Positions 45,574 through 56,340 are shown, counted from the stretch's first letter. The stretch: 64,000 nt of DNA from Branchiostoma floridae (GCF_000003815.2 NW_023365714.1:710608-774607), one strand, 5' to 3'. A program made the numbers and translations. Notes: generated by a model from the sequence alone, not told the origin.

Positions 45574-48500
45574 ATGGCGGCTTGCGGTCGGACCTGTCCT
45601 GTTTTCGTGCTGATTTTGACCGTTTTCTGCGTTTTCCTAGGAGTTCAGGGCGAGAGAAGTCTGCAGTTCGTCAGCCTGGTAAGTTTTGCACGATCTTACG
45701 AAGAATTTTTGCACAGTTTTGGCGGTAACGTACTAGGATTGCTACAAACAAGTACCACGCCGAGTTACTCAGCGTCTTCTGACGTTGTGATAACTGATAT
45801 ACTTTGTTATACAGGAAAATATCATGTTTACGTCATGAAACGTGGCTTAAGTTGTACTTCTCAGCTGCACCATGTCTTTTCTTCCACTCGGATACCGAAG
45901 AACTGACTCTGTGGGTTGACTGCTTCAATATCGAAGTTATACTTATAGAACCCAAAGTTGCAAACATCATTTTCCGGATGAGCTATGCTATTATGATATT
46001 TTTATATGATAGGTATGGAGCTTGGACTAATGAGATTCTATCAAACCCTCCTCCAACTCCATCGACTGCGTTTTCTGCTCTGCTCTTGACAAGTTTGATA
46101 GATCAGGAAACTTTTTTTCTAGTAATGACTCTCTAAATTTTTGATAAGATCAATGTGACATCATATTTTCATGGCAAGAAAAGTGACTGATAATGATACT
46201 GCTGAGACCTGGCCATGACTTCTGACCTCTGCCATGTTTGTTTACAGGTGTATCGCCATGGAGACCGGTCGCCAGTTTTAGCCTTTCCCAACGACAAAAA
46301 CACGGAGGACACCTGGCCACAGGGCTTCGGACAACTCTCACAGGTGCGCTTTTTTAGCCTGGTATCCAGCTCCCAAGTCTATTCTGTCCTTTCTGCAAAT
46401 ACCTTTGATACCATCCTCGGAAACGCCTGTAGCTCCCGATCTTCACACTTGCAGAGTGTACTTCTTGCTGTCCCACAGTTCACAACTTTGGGAAATACCA
46501 TGTGTTTAATACAACTTACGCTTTTTGCCTGTTTCTTTGTGTATTTTTTCATCATCTCAATTTCATACATGACCTTGACTTGTGACCTCTGCTCTGCCTC
46601 ACCTTGACCCCTATGACATATGACCTTTACAGGAGGGGATGCGTCAGCACCATAATTTGGGGACGTTCCTGAGAAACAGATACGTCACACCAGGTTTCCT
46701 CAACGCCTCCTACAGCCGATATCAGGTAGGCATGCACTGCAAGGTTAAACGGCCAATCACAGATTAGGAAAGCTGCTTACTAATCTGAGTAGCCAATCAG
46801 ATCCTGTGGTTCAGGGACCAATCACAGCTCAGAAAGGCTTCTCAATAACCAATGGATCATAATTTGCCATCAACATCTGCTTGGAGAGTATTCGTATCAA
46901 AAAGTCTGGTTTATTTAGTTATTCAAAACAACACAAAAGCAGACATGCATGCAGACCAACCTAGTTCTTACCCCCAGCGTTCTCTCCACCACAAACGATC
47001 ACACATTTAGCTAGCCTCTGAGGCATCGCCAATAAGAGTTAACAACCAATCACAGGCTAGGAAAGCTTGTCGGCAGCCAATCAGGGCTTGTAGTACTAGT
47101 AGGAGGACCAATCACAGTTTAGAAAAGTTTGTTGTTAGCAAATCAGGGCCATACAGACTAACTAACAGTGTCTCCCCTTACTGAATGCAGCTGTTACCCC
47201 CAGTATTCTCCCTCCCCACAGATCCAGGTATGGAGCACAGACGTAGACATGAATGCAGCTGTTACCCCCAGTGTTCTCCCTCCCCACAGATCCAGGTTTG
47301 GAGCACAGACGTAGACATGAATGTGGCTGTTACCCCCAGTGTTCTCCCTCCCCCACAGATCCAGGTTTGGAGCACAGACGTAGACATGAATGCAGCTGTT
47401 ACACCCAGTGTTCTCCCTCCCCCACAGATCCAGGTTTGGAGCACAGACGTAGACATGAATGTGGCTGTTACCCCCAGTGTTCTCCCTCCCCCACAGATCC
47501 AGGTTTGGAGCACAGACGTAGACATGAATGCAGCTGTTACCCCCAGTGTTCTCCCTCCCCACAGATCCAGGTGTGGAGTACAGACGTAGACATGAATGTG
47601 GCTGTTACCCCCAGTGTTCTCCCCCCCCACAGATCCAGGTTTGGAGCACAGACGTAGACCGGACTCTGATGAGTGCCCAGGCTGATCTGTCTGGTTTGTA
47701 CCCTCCCTCTGGAGACCAGGTCTGGAACCCCGACATCGCCTGGCAACCGATCCCTGTACACACCAGGCCTGTAGGGGAGGATGTGGTGAGGCACTTTGTT
47801 TGTTTGTTTGTGATCACCTAGCAACCGATTCCTGTCCGCACCAGGCCTGTACAGGAGGACGTGGTGAGGCACTTTGTTTGTTTGTGATCCCATGGCAACC
47901 GATCCCTGTACACACCAGGCCTGTACTGGAGGATGTGGTGAGGCAACGTTGTTTGTTTGTTTGTTTGTGATTGCCCGGCAACCCATCCCAGTCCACACCA
48001 GGCCTGTACAGGAGGATGTGGCAAGACACTTTGTTTGTTTGTTTGTTTGTTTGTGATCCCCTGGCAACCCATCCTGGTGCACATCAGCCCTGTACTGGAA
48101 GATGTGGTGAGGCACTTTGTTTGTTTGTTTGTTTATGACCCTTGGTATCCCATCCCGGTGCACACCAGGCCTGTACAGGAGGATGTGGTGAGGCACCTTG
48201 TTTGTTTGTTTGTTTTCTTTAAATTTACCTCTATAGGTAACTTAGTAACCAGCTGTATACGGAGTGAAATATTATTGGGGGATGTCTGAGTGTCTGTGTT
48301 TCCAGCAATTCTCTGCACACACAATGCAACATATACTGTACATGCCCGCACAGTGCTGCTATGTTTGCCTGTGGTTACTAAGCAGGATGGGTAAGGGTGT
48401 GAAGTCTGCCGTGCCTTGCTGCAGTAGTGTCTAGTTCATACATACATTTGTAATTGTTTGCTGTAATTTCCTCTCCCCAGTTGTTGCGCCCAATGGACGT

Positions 48501-51500
48501 CCCGTGTCCAAAGTACTCCAAACTCACAGAGGAGTTCAAACTGACGGATCCGGAGCTGAAGAAACTGGAGGAAGACAACAAGGTCAGATTTTTGTCTCAG
48601 CTGTTTTTGTATCAGTGGTGTTCAAGGACTGCTAAACCGAAGACGCCTAACGGCTTAAGTCTTTTGGCCGAACGGTTTGCACGTTCGATTTGTGATGACC
48701 CGGGTTCGATCCCAGGTATTGGCCTGTTGTTTCTTTCTGTTCTTACTCGCCCCTCTGAATTCTTACATTTTGTTCCCTCTAAAGAATGTTTAATCTTTTG
48801 AGTTTGATGAAGTGTTGTGGAATGTTGAAGAATAAACAAACAAACAACCATGTACCAACAGAGATAAACTTGCATGCAAATACGAGTTAATTGTTCTCAA
48901 TTTAATTTGATGAAGCACAAGTATGCTGTCAGACCTGTATAGCTATAAGTAACCCAGCTCTACATAAGGACTTTTTGGTGGTGCCTTACATAATTTTCCC
49001 CATTGACACAAGCATTAACAGGGCTCGAAATAGTGGTTAGTGCAGGTAAAATTGGAGCTGTGCAGGTATTTGTGATATCTACCTGTACCTTACCTGCACT
49101 GGTTCATGTACTGGGTATATGCAGGTTAGTGCAGGTAAAATTGGAGCTGTGCAGGTATTTCTGGTGTCTACCTGCACCTAACCTGCACTGGTCCATGTAC
49201 TGGGTATATACAGGTTAGTGCAGGTAAAATTGGAGCTGTGCAGGTATTTCTGGTGTCTACCTGCACCTTACCTGCACTGGTCCATGTACTGGGTATATAC
49301 AGGTTAGTGCAGGTAAAATTGGAGTTGTGTAGGTATTTCTGGTGTCTACCTGCACCTAACCTGCACTGGTCCATGTACTGGGTATATGCAGGGTAGTGCA
49401 GGTAAAATTGGAGCTGTGCAGGTATTTCTGGTGTCTACCTGCACGTTACCTGCACTGGTTCATGTACTGGGTATATACAGGTTAGTGCAGGTAAAATTGG
49501 AGCTGTGTAGGTATTTCTGTTGTCTACCTGCACCTAACCTGCACTGGTCCATGTACTGGGTATATGCAGGGTAGTGCAGGTAAAATTGGAGCTGTGCAGG
49601 TATTTCTGGTGTCTACCTGCACCTTACCTGCACTGGTTCATGTACTGGGTATATACAGGTTAGTGCAGGTGAAATTGGAGTTGTGTAGGTATTTCTGTTG
49701 TCTACCTGCACCTAACCTGCACTGGTCCATGTACTGGGTTTTATACATATCCTATGATGTAGGTGTATATGGATTGTTATTGGCTGCATTGACTGTTACC
49801 ATCTATGTTCAAGTATAAAAGAAAAAAATATAGCAATGGTTCCTAAACAATTTAGTACAATCCAAACTTCCTAAATTTAGAGTGGTGCAGGTAAATTTTG
49901 TCTGGTGTTACTTGCACCAGTGCAGGTATGCAGAAAAAAGTATTTCGAGTCCTGATTAAGAATCCTGTCTATAATGAGTACCTAGCTTCGGCTAGGGCCG
50001 TCCCTCGGACAGGACGTTAAATGGAGGTCCCGTGTCTGGGGAGAGCCATACCCCAGGCACGTTAAAGAACGACGATGGTGCGGTGTGAGTGGTCCAAAAC
50101 CTACAGTACTTTGGCCGCACCTGGGGCAATTACTGTCGTATTGAGGTAACCTGAGTGGTGCCGAATGGCAGCTCGCTCCAGACACTTGCGACAGTCATAT
50201 TGAGGTCGCCTGAGTGGCGTCGAATGGCAGCTCGCTCCAGACCCTTGCGATTTAGCCCCGCCCATTGTAAGCTCCTCGCAATTCAGCCCCTGGCTGCAAA
50301 GAGTGAGTAGTCGGCCCACCCAATAATAATAATAATAATAATAATATAGTGACCACCTGTCCACATAGACCAGATTTCATCGGTTCCCTGAGTGGTCCTA
50401 TTGGGCAGTAGGGCTGTGTGCCTAAATACCCGTACCTGTACCGTACCTTAAAAATTGTTTAGGTACAGGTCCGGACCTAAACATCTGTGTACCTGTACCT
50501 GAACTAACTAAAGCACTATTGAACACCACTTTTTGAGACTAAAGATAAGTAAATTCCAAATCAAAGATGACAATTGTGCAGTTGAAAATTAATAAAACTT
50601 TATTTTGAGGTACAAATATCTAAATCCTCATACAAAGATGACAATTTCTCATTAAAAAAGACAGTCTGCTACCTTTATAACTGATAGAGCAGATAATTGA
50701 TTAAAATTGTTCAGGTACAGGTGCAGGTCCGGACCTGTACGTAAACCAGAATACCTGTACCTGTACCTACAATTTCTTTAGGTACACAGCTCTATAAGGC
50801 AGGTTTGATTGTGTCATCATGTATTTGCTGGTGTGACCCTCTTCTTCCCTCGTCCTTGGCAGGTACCTGTTGTCATGATTGACAGGTGTCAAGAACTTTG
50901 ATTGACAGGTGTCCAGAGATGTGATTGACAGGTGCTAGCAGATATGATTGATCTCCTCAGGAGTTTCTGGAGAAGCTGTTTGAGCAGGCTGGCTGGCAGC
51001 AGGCAGAGCTGGAGAAGGTGGGCCGGCTCAGGACGGCTGACGTCACGCTCGACGCTTTACTTGCCGAGGTGAGGTCCGCACAGATTGCTGCTTGACCTTC
51101 AGGTCGCTGCTTGACCTTCTCTGTCTTTCCTTCTGCGCAGATGCTGCTTGAGAACCTGACACGCTGGGCAGGTTGGGACACGCCGCAGCACGTCATGGAT
51201 GTCTGGCAAACTGCTGACCCCCTGCACTGTGAGGTAACAACCAATCACGGCTGGGAAAAGCCCGTCACTGTCCAATCAGGGCTTAGATAAGCTTGTTGTT
51301 AGCCAATCGGGACTTGTATTAGAAGGACCAATCATGGCTTGGAAAAGCCTGTCACTATCCAATCAGGGCTTAGAGATACTTGTTGGTATGGTAGCCAATC
51401 AGGACTTGTGTTAGAAGGACCAATCGTGGCTTAGATAAGCTTGTTGTTAGCCAATCGGGACTTGTGTTAGAAGGACCAATTATGGATTAGATAAGCTTGT

Positions 51501-54500
51501 TGTTAGCCAATCAGGACTTGCGTTATAGACCAATTATGGATGTTGGTAGACAATCTGATTGATCTGTCTTTTAAGCCAATCAAAATTGAGTAGTCAGAGA
51601 TGTTCAGGGCAGCCAGCCTGGCCAATCAGAGATGTTCAGGGCAGCCAGCCTGGCCAATCAGAGATGTTCAGGGCAGCCAGCCTGGCCAATCAGAGATGTT
51701 CAGGGCAGCCAGCCTGGCCAATCAGAGATGTTCAGGGCAGCCAGCCTGGCCAATCAGAGATGTTCAGGGCAGCCAGCCTGGCCAATCAGAGATGTTCAGG
51801 GCAGCCAGCCTGGCCAATCAGAGATGTTCAGGGCAGCCAGCCTGGCCAATCAGAGATGTTCAGGGCAGCCAGCCTGGCCAATCAGAGATGTTCAGGGCAG
51901 CCAGCCTGGCCAATCAGAGATGTTCAGGGCAGCCAGCCTGGCCAATCAGAGATGTTCAGGGCAGCCAGCCAGGCCAATCAGAATGTTGCAGTCATGGTCT
52001 GCTGCTTTCCATCTTGCTTGCTTCTGCTGTTTGGGGGAAAACATTTTTTGGTCATTTTGCAAAACGCTGCTAACTGTGTCTACTTGTGCTGTGTGTGTTA
52101 TAGTGATTGGTAAATATTGGTAAAGTTAGTCTTCATTAATACACTGGGAAAATGTAATGACACTTTGCATTCACCTGTTATGATACATCACTGCAAAGTA
52201 GTGTCAAAATGTCTGTAAAAATAATGATAGAAAATACCATGATGTTCATTTATTCTCTAAATGTTTAACTTAGTCTATTTGATTTAACATGCAAAGCTTG
52301 ACTCACTGTATTGCTTTACATACGAGTCAAATCAGTCTCCGACTCTTTCCAGCTGAGTTGTTTATTTGTTTGTTTGTTTACCAGAAAGCCCACAACAGGA
52401 CACTGCCCGCCTGGGGGACCCCCGAGGTGTACGCGAGGTTACAGAAGCTCTCGACCTTCGGGATGTTCGCTCTGTTCAGCGGGAAGGAGCGCAGCCGACT
52501 GACCGGAGGTACGGCAGGGTTACTGTAAATCTGGGAATGTTTGTGTTGTTGTTGTTGTTTTCCCAGGGAGCTTGTCGCTGAAAAATCATGACACTGCAAA
52601 TATTGATTTACGCAATTGCATAACTACTGGACTACTATTTCAACCAAAACTAAAGACACCTCAAAAAACAAATAAAAAATTTTGTGAGAATAGATGAATT
52701 TAAATCAGATTGTTCATCATGTTCTTTAGTTCTTTATTGAACTTAATTAGGGAATACAATACAGGTGATATATCCCTAGCATTGCACAGTTGTAGAATGT
52801 GCAATGTATTATGGACACTTGGAGAAAAAGAAGGAAATAAGCGGTGGAGAAAACCGAGGGTAATTTTCTTGAAGTGTAAGGAAAAATAATATGGACGAGA
52901 TTTTCTATTGCTTATTTACAAGTTAATGACTAACACATCTGCTGTTTTGTAGGAACCCTATTGGGAGCGATGGTTCACAACATGACTCAGGCGAAGGACG
53001 GGACGCTGCCGGACAGCAGACTACGGCTCATCATGTACTCTGCTGTGAGTTACTACATATTGTTATCCTGAAGTAAAGCTGAATTGTGATTTCCAACACA
53101 AAAGTTGGACCTAACACTGTCTTTTGACCTAGTTTTTGTCATGAATGAGCAATCTACTGTTTCTGTGACATCCGTCTCTGAGGGATGATTGAAAGGCCCT
53201 GATGTAGATGGCTTCTCTTTGGTTTACTTAATATTGCTGTGTAAGTTCCTCACAATTCAGCCGCTGGCTGCCAAGAGGGAGTAGTCAGCCCTCCCAATAA
53301 CAATAACAACTTAGGATAGATATAGGTGAGTTTGTGATGATATAAAAGGAAATATGTAACACTATATATTAACATGGGAATTTCGCCCTCTGCCCCCAGC
53401 ACGACACCACGCTGGCCGGTCTGCACTCCGCCATGGGGACCGTTAACGACCTTCAGCCGCCCTACGCCTCCTGCATCATGGTGGAGCTGTACAGGGAGGA
53501 TTCTGGGTAGGTATCCCATCATCCTCTGGTGTTATGGTGGAGCTGTACAGGGATATCCCATCATCCTCTGGTGTCATGCAGAAGTAGTGCAGCTCTCTTG
53601 ATCACAAAACAGTAAAATTTGTATCAGAAGATTGAAGTCCTCAACATGCATTAACGCTCTCTGGGGGTCACCAGAGCTAACTGAAGATAAAACATCCTGA
53701 AGAGAGATTGATATATTGATTACCCCCTGTAGAGATCACACAGTGGAGGTGTGGTACAGAAACGACAGCTCGGTCCCCCCGTACCAGCTGACCGTGCCCG
53801 GTTGCCCTGACCCCTGCACGTACCAGCAGTTCCTGAACGCCACGAAAGACGCCATTCCCGCCGACCGGCCGAAGGAGTGTCAGCTAGGCATCACCGACAT
53901 CTGGACCATACGTGAGTCATAGTCATTGCTGTAAATAGTTCATACAACACGAAGTACTGTAAATGCATTTAAGTTCGTGGGGATTTAATTCGCGGTACCC
54001 GGAAAAAGGACTTTTCGCAGTGGTTTTAATTTCGCGGTAGCACCATGCACTGTAGTACTTTAATGCCCTGGAAAAATGTTCGGGGCGGTTTTAAATTCGC
54101 GGTGAAATGGCCACCGCAAAAACCACGAACATAAATCCACAGCGAACATTTCTGCATTTACAGTATCCCGATATTCCTTGCCTAAGACACTTTGAGTTAG
54201 CTTTGGTACTTAAATTTAGATGATATTCGAGGGAGTTTTGCTGTAAACATTTCATTTCTATGGCAACACTGAACCCTCCGTTACTTCTTGCTTGATAGTT
54301 AGGTGTACTTGTATTGAATTGTTCTGCCAGCTGATTCTAGTGACGCTGAAGAAGAGTGATGGATGTCACTCAAAATGTCTGGAAGTAAATATCCATCTTA
54401 ATCCAGTTGTAGAGATTGAATTGTATTTGAATATTGTTTACCTGGATGTCTAACCTTCATAAACATATCCTTGCCTGCACTTTGAGCTTGATACCTAATT

Positions 54501-55626
54501 CAGATGATATTCAAGGGATTTTTGCTATAAACAGTTCATTTCCATGGCAACACTGAATATCCCTATATTCCTTGCCTGAGGTATATTCAAGGGATTTATT
54601 GTGTCATTTAATGTGTCATTTCCATGGCAACCCTGACCCTCCCGATGCTCCCTGCCCCACAGAGGTGACCGCGGGGGTTGCGGCCGGAGCGTTCATCGTC
54701 CTGTTGATTGGGGCGGTTGTGCTGTTTAGCTGTGTGCGCCGGTACAGGCAGCGCAACCAGGGGAATTATTGTATAAACATGTCTTTACCATGGCAACACT
54801 GAATATCCTGATGTTTATTTCCCTGCAGAGGTGATAGCGGGGGTGGCGGCCGGTGCGTTCATCGTCCTGTTGATCGGAATCGTGGTGCTGGTTGGCTGTG
54901 TGCAGTGGTACAGGCAGCGCAACCAGGGGAATTATTGTGTAAATGTGTCTTTACCATGGCAACACTGAATATCCTGATATTTATTGCCCCACAGAGGTAA
55001 TCGCGGGGGTGGCGACCGGATCGTTCATCGTCCTGTTGATCGGGGCGGTTGTGCTGTTTAGCTGCGTACGCCGGTATAGGCGGCGCGACCAAGGGAATTA
55101 TTGTGTAAATGTGTCTTTACCATGGCAACACTGAATATCCTGATGTTTATTGCCCCACAGAGGTGATCGCGGGGGTGGCGGCTGGAGCGTTCATCGTCCT
55201 GTTGATCGGAATCGTAGTGCTGGTTGGCTGTGTGCGCCGGTACAGGCGGTGCGACCAGTGGAATCATTGTTTAAATGTGCCTTTACCATGGCAACACTGA
55301 ACATCCTGATGTTTATTGCCCCGCAGAGGTGATAGTGGGGGTTGCAGCCGGAGCTTTCATTGTCCTGTTGATTGGGGCGGTGGTGCTGGTAAGCTACGTG
55401 CGCCGGTACAGGCGGCGGGACCAATGGAATTATTGTGTAAATGTGTCGTTACCATGGCAACACTGAATATCCTGATGTTTATTTCCTTACAGAGGTGATA
55501 GCAGGGGTTGCAGCCGGAGCATTCATCGTCCTGTTGATCGGAATCGTGGTGCTGGTTGGCTGTGTGCGCCGGTACAGGCGGCGCGACCAGTACCTACGAG
55601 ACTGGGGCTCCAGCGAAACCATCTGA
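45574..55626 (+). CDS. ACP2-like: Membrane-anchored lysosomal/prostatic-type acid phosphatase
   Basis: This is a histidine acid phosphatase that would hydrolyse phosphomonoesters in the lysosome or outside the cell. Coding exons: 45574-45678, 46248-46343, 46633-46725, 47633-47785, 48481-48582, 50961-51068, 51141-51233, 52385-52508, 52953-53044, 53400-53506, 53733-53911, 55493-55626. All junctions are GT-AG and the phases agree, giving 461 residues. The ATG at 45574 (AACATGGCGG) precedes a signal peptide (about 1-26). RHGDRSP is at 38-44, with the nucleophile His39; Arg81 and Arg108 fit the other phosphate-binding arginines; HDTT at 323-326 supplies the acid Asp. WSTDVDRT has Trp where human relatives have Arg, outside the known catalytic set. 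Six N-glycosylation sequons are visible. A transmembrane helix (about 421-441) and a short basic tail [19 protein letters not shown] follow. Vertebrate ACP2, ACPP and ACP4 are all relatives, so the symbol is approximate. Confidence 0.95.
46743..47160 (+). repeat. CCAATCA-containing degenerate repeats in intron 3
   Basis: GGCCAATCACAG, GGACCAATCACAG and TTGTTGTTAGCAAATCAGGG recur at about 50-bp spacing. The same family reappears in intron 7 (51234-51560). The middle of the intron (about 46865-47035) is unique. Confidence 0.7.
47188..47661 (+). repeat. Tandem array of the exon 4 splice acceptor, 7 copies
   Basis: A 68/69-bp unit joins the end of intron 3 (GTTCTCCCTCCCCACAG) to the first 27 bases of exon 4 (IQVWSTDVD). 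Potential exon starts lie at 47222, 47290, 47359, 47428, 47497, 47565 and 47633; only the last continues into the rest of exon 4. Splicing to the last decoy acceptor (47565) reads into HRSRFGAQT and a stop. Units are nearly identical, so the array is young. Confidence 0.95.
47741..48215 (+). repeat. Tandem array of the exon 4 splice donor, 6 copies
   Basis: A 74-86-bp unit joins the last ~45 bases of exon 4 (CTGGCAACCGATCCCTGTAC, GAGGATGTG) to the start of intron 4 (GTGAGGCAC followed by a variable (TTTG)n). Donor positions follow 47785, 47863, 47937, 48020, 48106 and 48187; the fourth has GC in place of GT. Only the first follows the intact exon. Reading past it meets TAG after 14 codons. 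Confidence 0.93.
48610..48845 (+). repeat. tRNA-derived SINE in intron 5
   Basis: A-box-like TTGGCCGAACGGTTTGCAC and B-box GGGTTCGATCCCAGG lie in order, and the element ends in (AACA)n near 48840. It is a separate SINE family from the 39826 type. Confidence 0.65.
49019..49954. mobile_element. CAGGGCTCGAAAT-family element with ~120-bp internal tandem
   Basis: CAGGGCTCGAAATAGTGG to AGTATTTCGAGTCCTG, flanked by ATTAA on both sides (49014-49018 and 49955-49959). Inside, a ~120-bp unit containing GTGCAGGTAAAATTGGAGCT and TCCATGTACTGGGTATAT is repeated about six times, with inverted pairing of GTGCAGGTA and TACCTGCAC. It lies in intron 5 of the phosphatase gene. Confidence 0.88.
49977..50350 (+). 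repeat. SINE 3' body with (AAT)n tail
   Basis: It begins at GTACCTAGCTTCGGCTAG, matching the body of the 39826 SINE, and ends in (AAT)n. CGAATGGCAGCTCGCTCCAG is duplicated inside it. A tail-only relative lies at about 53235-53310. Confidence 0.65.
50409..50794. mobile_element. hAT-like element in intron 5
   Basis: TAGGGCTGTGTGCCTAAA at the left and TTTAGGTACACAGCTCTA at the right. The flanks TTGGGCAG and TAAGGCAG match 6 of 8. The interior is rich in GGTACAGGTCCGGACC words. Confidence 0.75.
51234..51560 (+). repeat. CCAATCA-containing repeats in intron 7
   Basis: AAGGACCAATCATGGCTTGG, GCTTGTTGTTAGCCAATC and variants recur about every 50 bases, related to 46743-47160. Confidence 0.75.
51596..51979 (+). 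repeat. 32-bp minisatellite, 12 copies, intron 7
   Basis: The unit contains AGAGATGTTCAGGGCAGCCA and CCTGGCCAATC. Copies are identical except the last, so it expanded very recently. The open frames across it arise because 32 is not a multiple of three and the unit has no stop. The CCAATC core suggests it grew from the adjacent CCAATCA repeats. Confidence 0.97.
53957..54163. mobile_element. TA-flanked TTCGCGG-type MITE in intron 11
   Basis: CTGTAAATGCATTTAAGTTC at the left and a complementary CATTTCTGCATTTACAG right end, with TA on both sides (53955-53956 and 54164-54165). Sister of 8100-8355. Confidence 0.78.
54663..55626 (+). repeat. Six tandem copies of the transmembrane terminal exon
   Basis: A 166-bp unit repeats exactly: potential exon starts at 54663, 54829, 54995, 55161, 55327 and 55493, each after a CAG acceptor. 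Every copy encodes a full transmembrane helix in the phase required by exon 11. Copies 1-5 lack the native 3' part: after RRDQ or RNQ they run into intron-derived sequence and stop after a tail ending LPWQH (stops end at 54802, 54968, 55134, 55300, 55466). Copy 6 has the tail [12 protein letters not shown]. Copies 1, 3 and 5 have IGAVVL; copies 2, 4 and 6 have IGIVVLVGC, so a 332-bp dimer was probably the later amplification unit. None of copies 1-5 has a consensus donor, though GTAAGC occurs inside copy 5. Confidence 0.95.
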
Positions 55627-55645
55627 CTCATGGACATTGACAGGG

Positions 55646-56340
55646 AAGACCTTGAGGACGTCTTGTTTGAGGCTAGACCTGCCGAAACAGAAACAGACGG
55701 GACCGAGGATGTCAGGGTTTGATGCTAACATCTAATCATTGTAGAGAATTCTCCCATTGTCACAAGCATTAACCTGTCTATAGTGACCGAGGATGTCAGG
55801 GTTTGAGGCTAACCTATAACTTCTACTGTAAGAACCATCCTATAATCAGTGTGGCCCTTTTTAGATAATTTTTTCATTGTCACAAGCATGAAGAACAACT
55901 TTATAGTAACCACCCTGGAGTGTCCTGTTTGAGGCTAAACCTGCCGAAACAGAAACAGACGGGACCGAGGATGTCAGGGTTTGAGGCTAAGATACAACTT
56001 CTACATAAGAACCACCTAATCAATCTTCTCCCTTTTAGATAATTCTCCTATTGTAACAAGTATTTAGAATGTGTATAGTGACCACATTGAGATGTCCTTT
56101 TTGAGGATAGACCTGCCAAAACAGAAACAGACGGGACCGAGGATATCAGGGTTTGAGGCTAAGATACAACTTCTACATATTAAAGAACCACCAAATCAAT
56201 CTTCTCCCTTTTAGATAATTCTCCTATTGTAACAAGCATTTAGAATGTGTATAGTGACCACATTGGGATGTCCTGTTTGAGACTAAACCTGCCGAAACAG
56301 AACCAGATGGGACCGAGGACGGCAGGGTTTAAGGCTAACC
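55646..56340 (+). repeat. Tandem array of the tail/3' region, ~4 copies
   Basis: CCTGCCGAAACAGAAACAGA and GGACCGAGGATGTCAGGGTT recur at about 55680, 55940, 56115 and 56290, separated by GATAATTCTCCTATTGTAAC-like spacers; the recent copies have a period of about 175 bp. The first copy lies directly after the stop codon and is open in frame with the phosphatase for 31 codons. Confidence 0.88.

Noticed and set aside
47185-47657. 130-codon frames across exon 4 acceptor repeats
   Set aside because: They are read-throughs of the 68/69-bp array, mostly intron sequence; the real exon begins at 47633.
48650-48725. tRNA gene in intron 5
   Set aside because: A- and B-box words are present but acceptor and anticodon stems do not pair and a SINE body with an (AACA)n tail follows.
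51559-52123. Three overlapping 150-185-codon plus-strand frames
   Set aside because: They arise from the stop-free 32-bp intronic array; all three frames encode the same [10 protein letters not shown]-type repeat.
54829-55492. Chained splicing of all six transmembrane exons into a multi-pass protein
   Set aside because: A weak ATT/GTGTAA site would give 108-nt in-frame cassettes with 58-bp introns, but it does not fit a donor consensus and the sequence there is better explained as intron-derived. Kept only as something RNA-seq could test.
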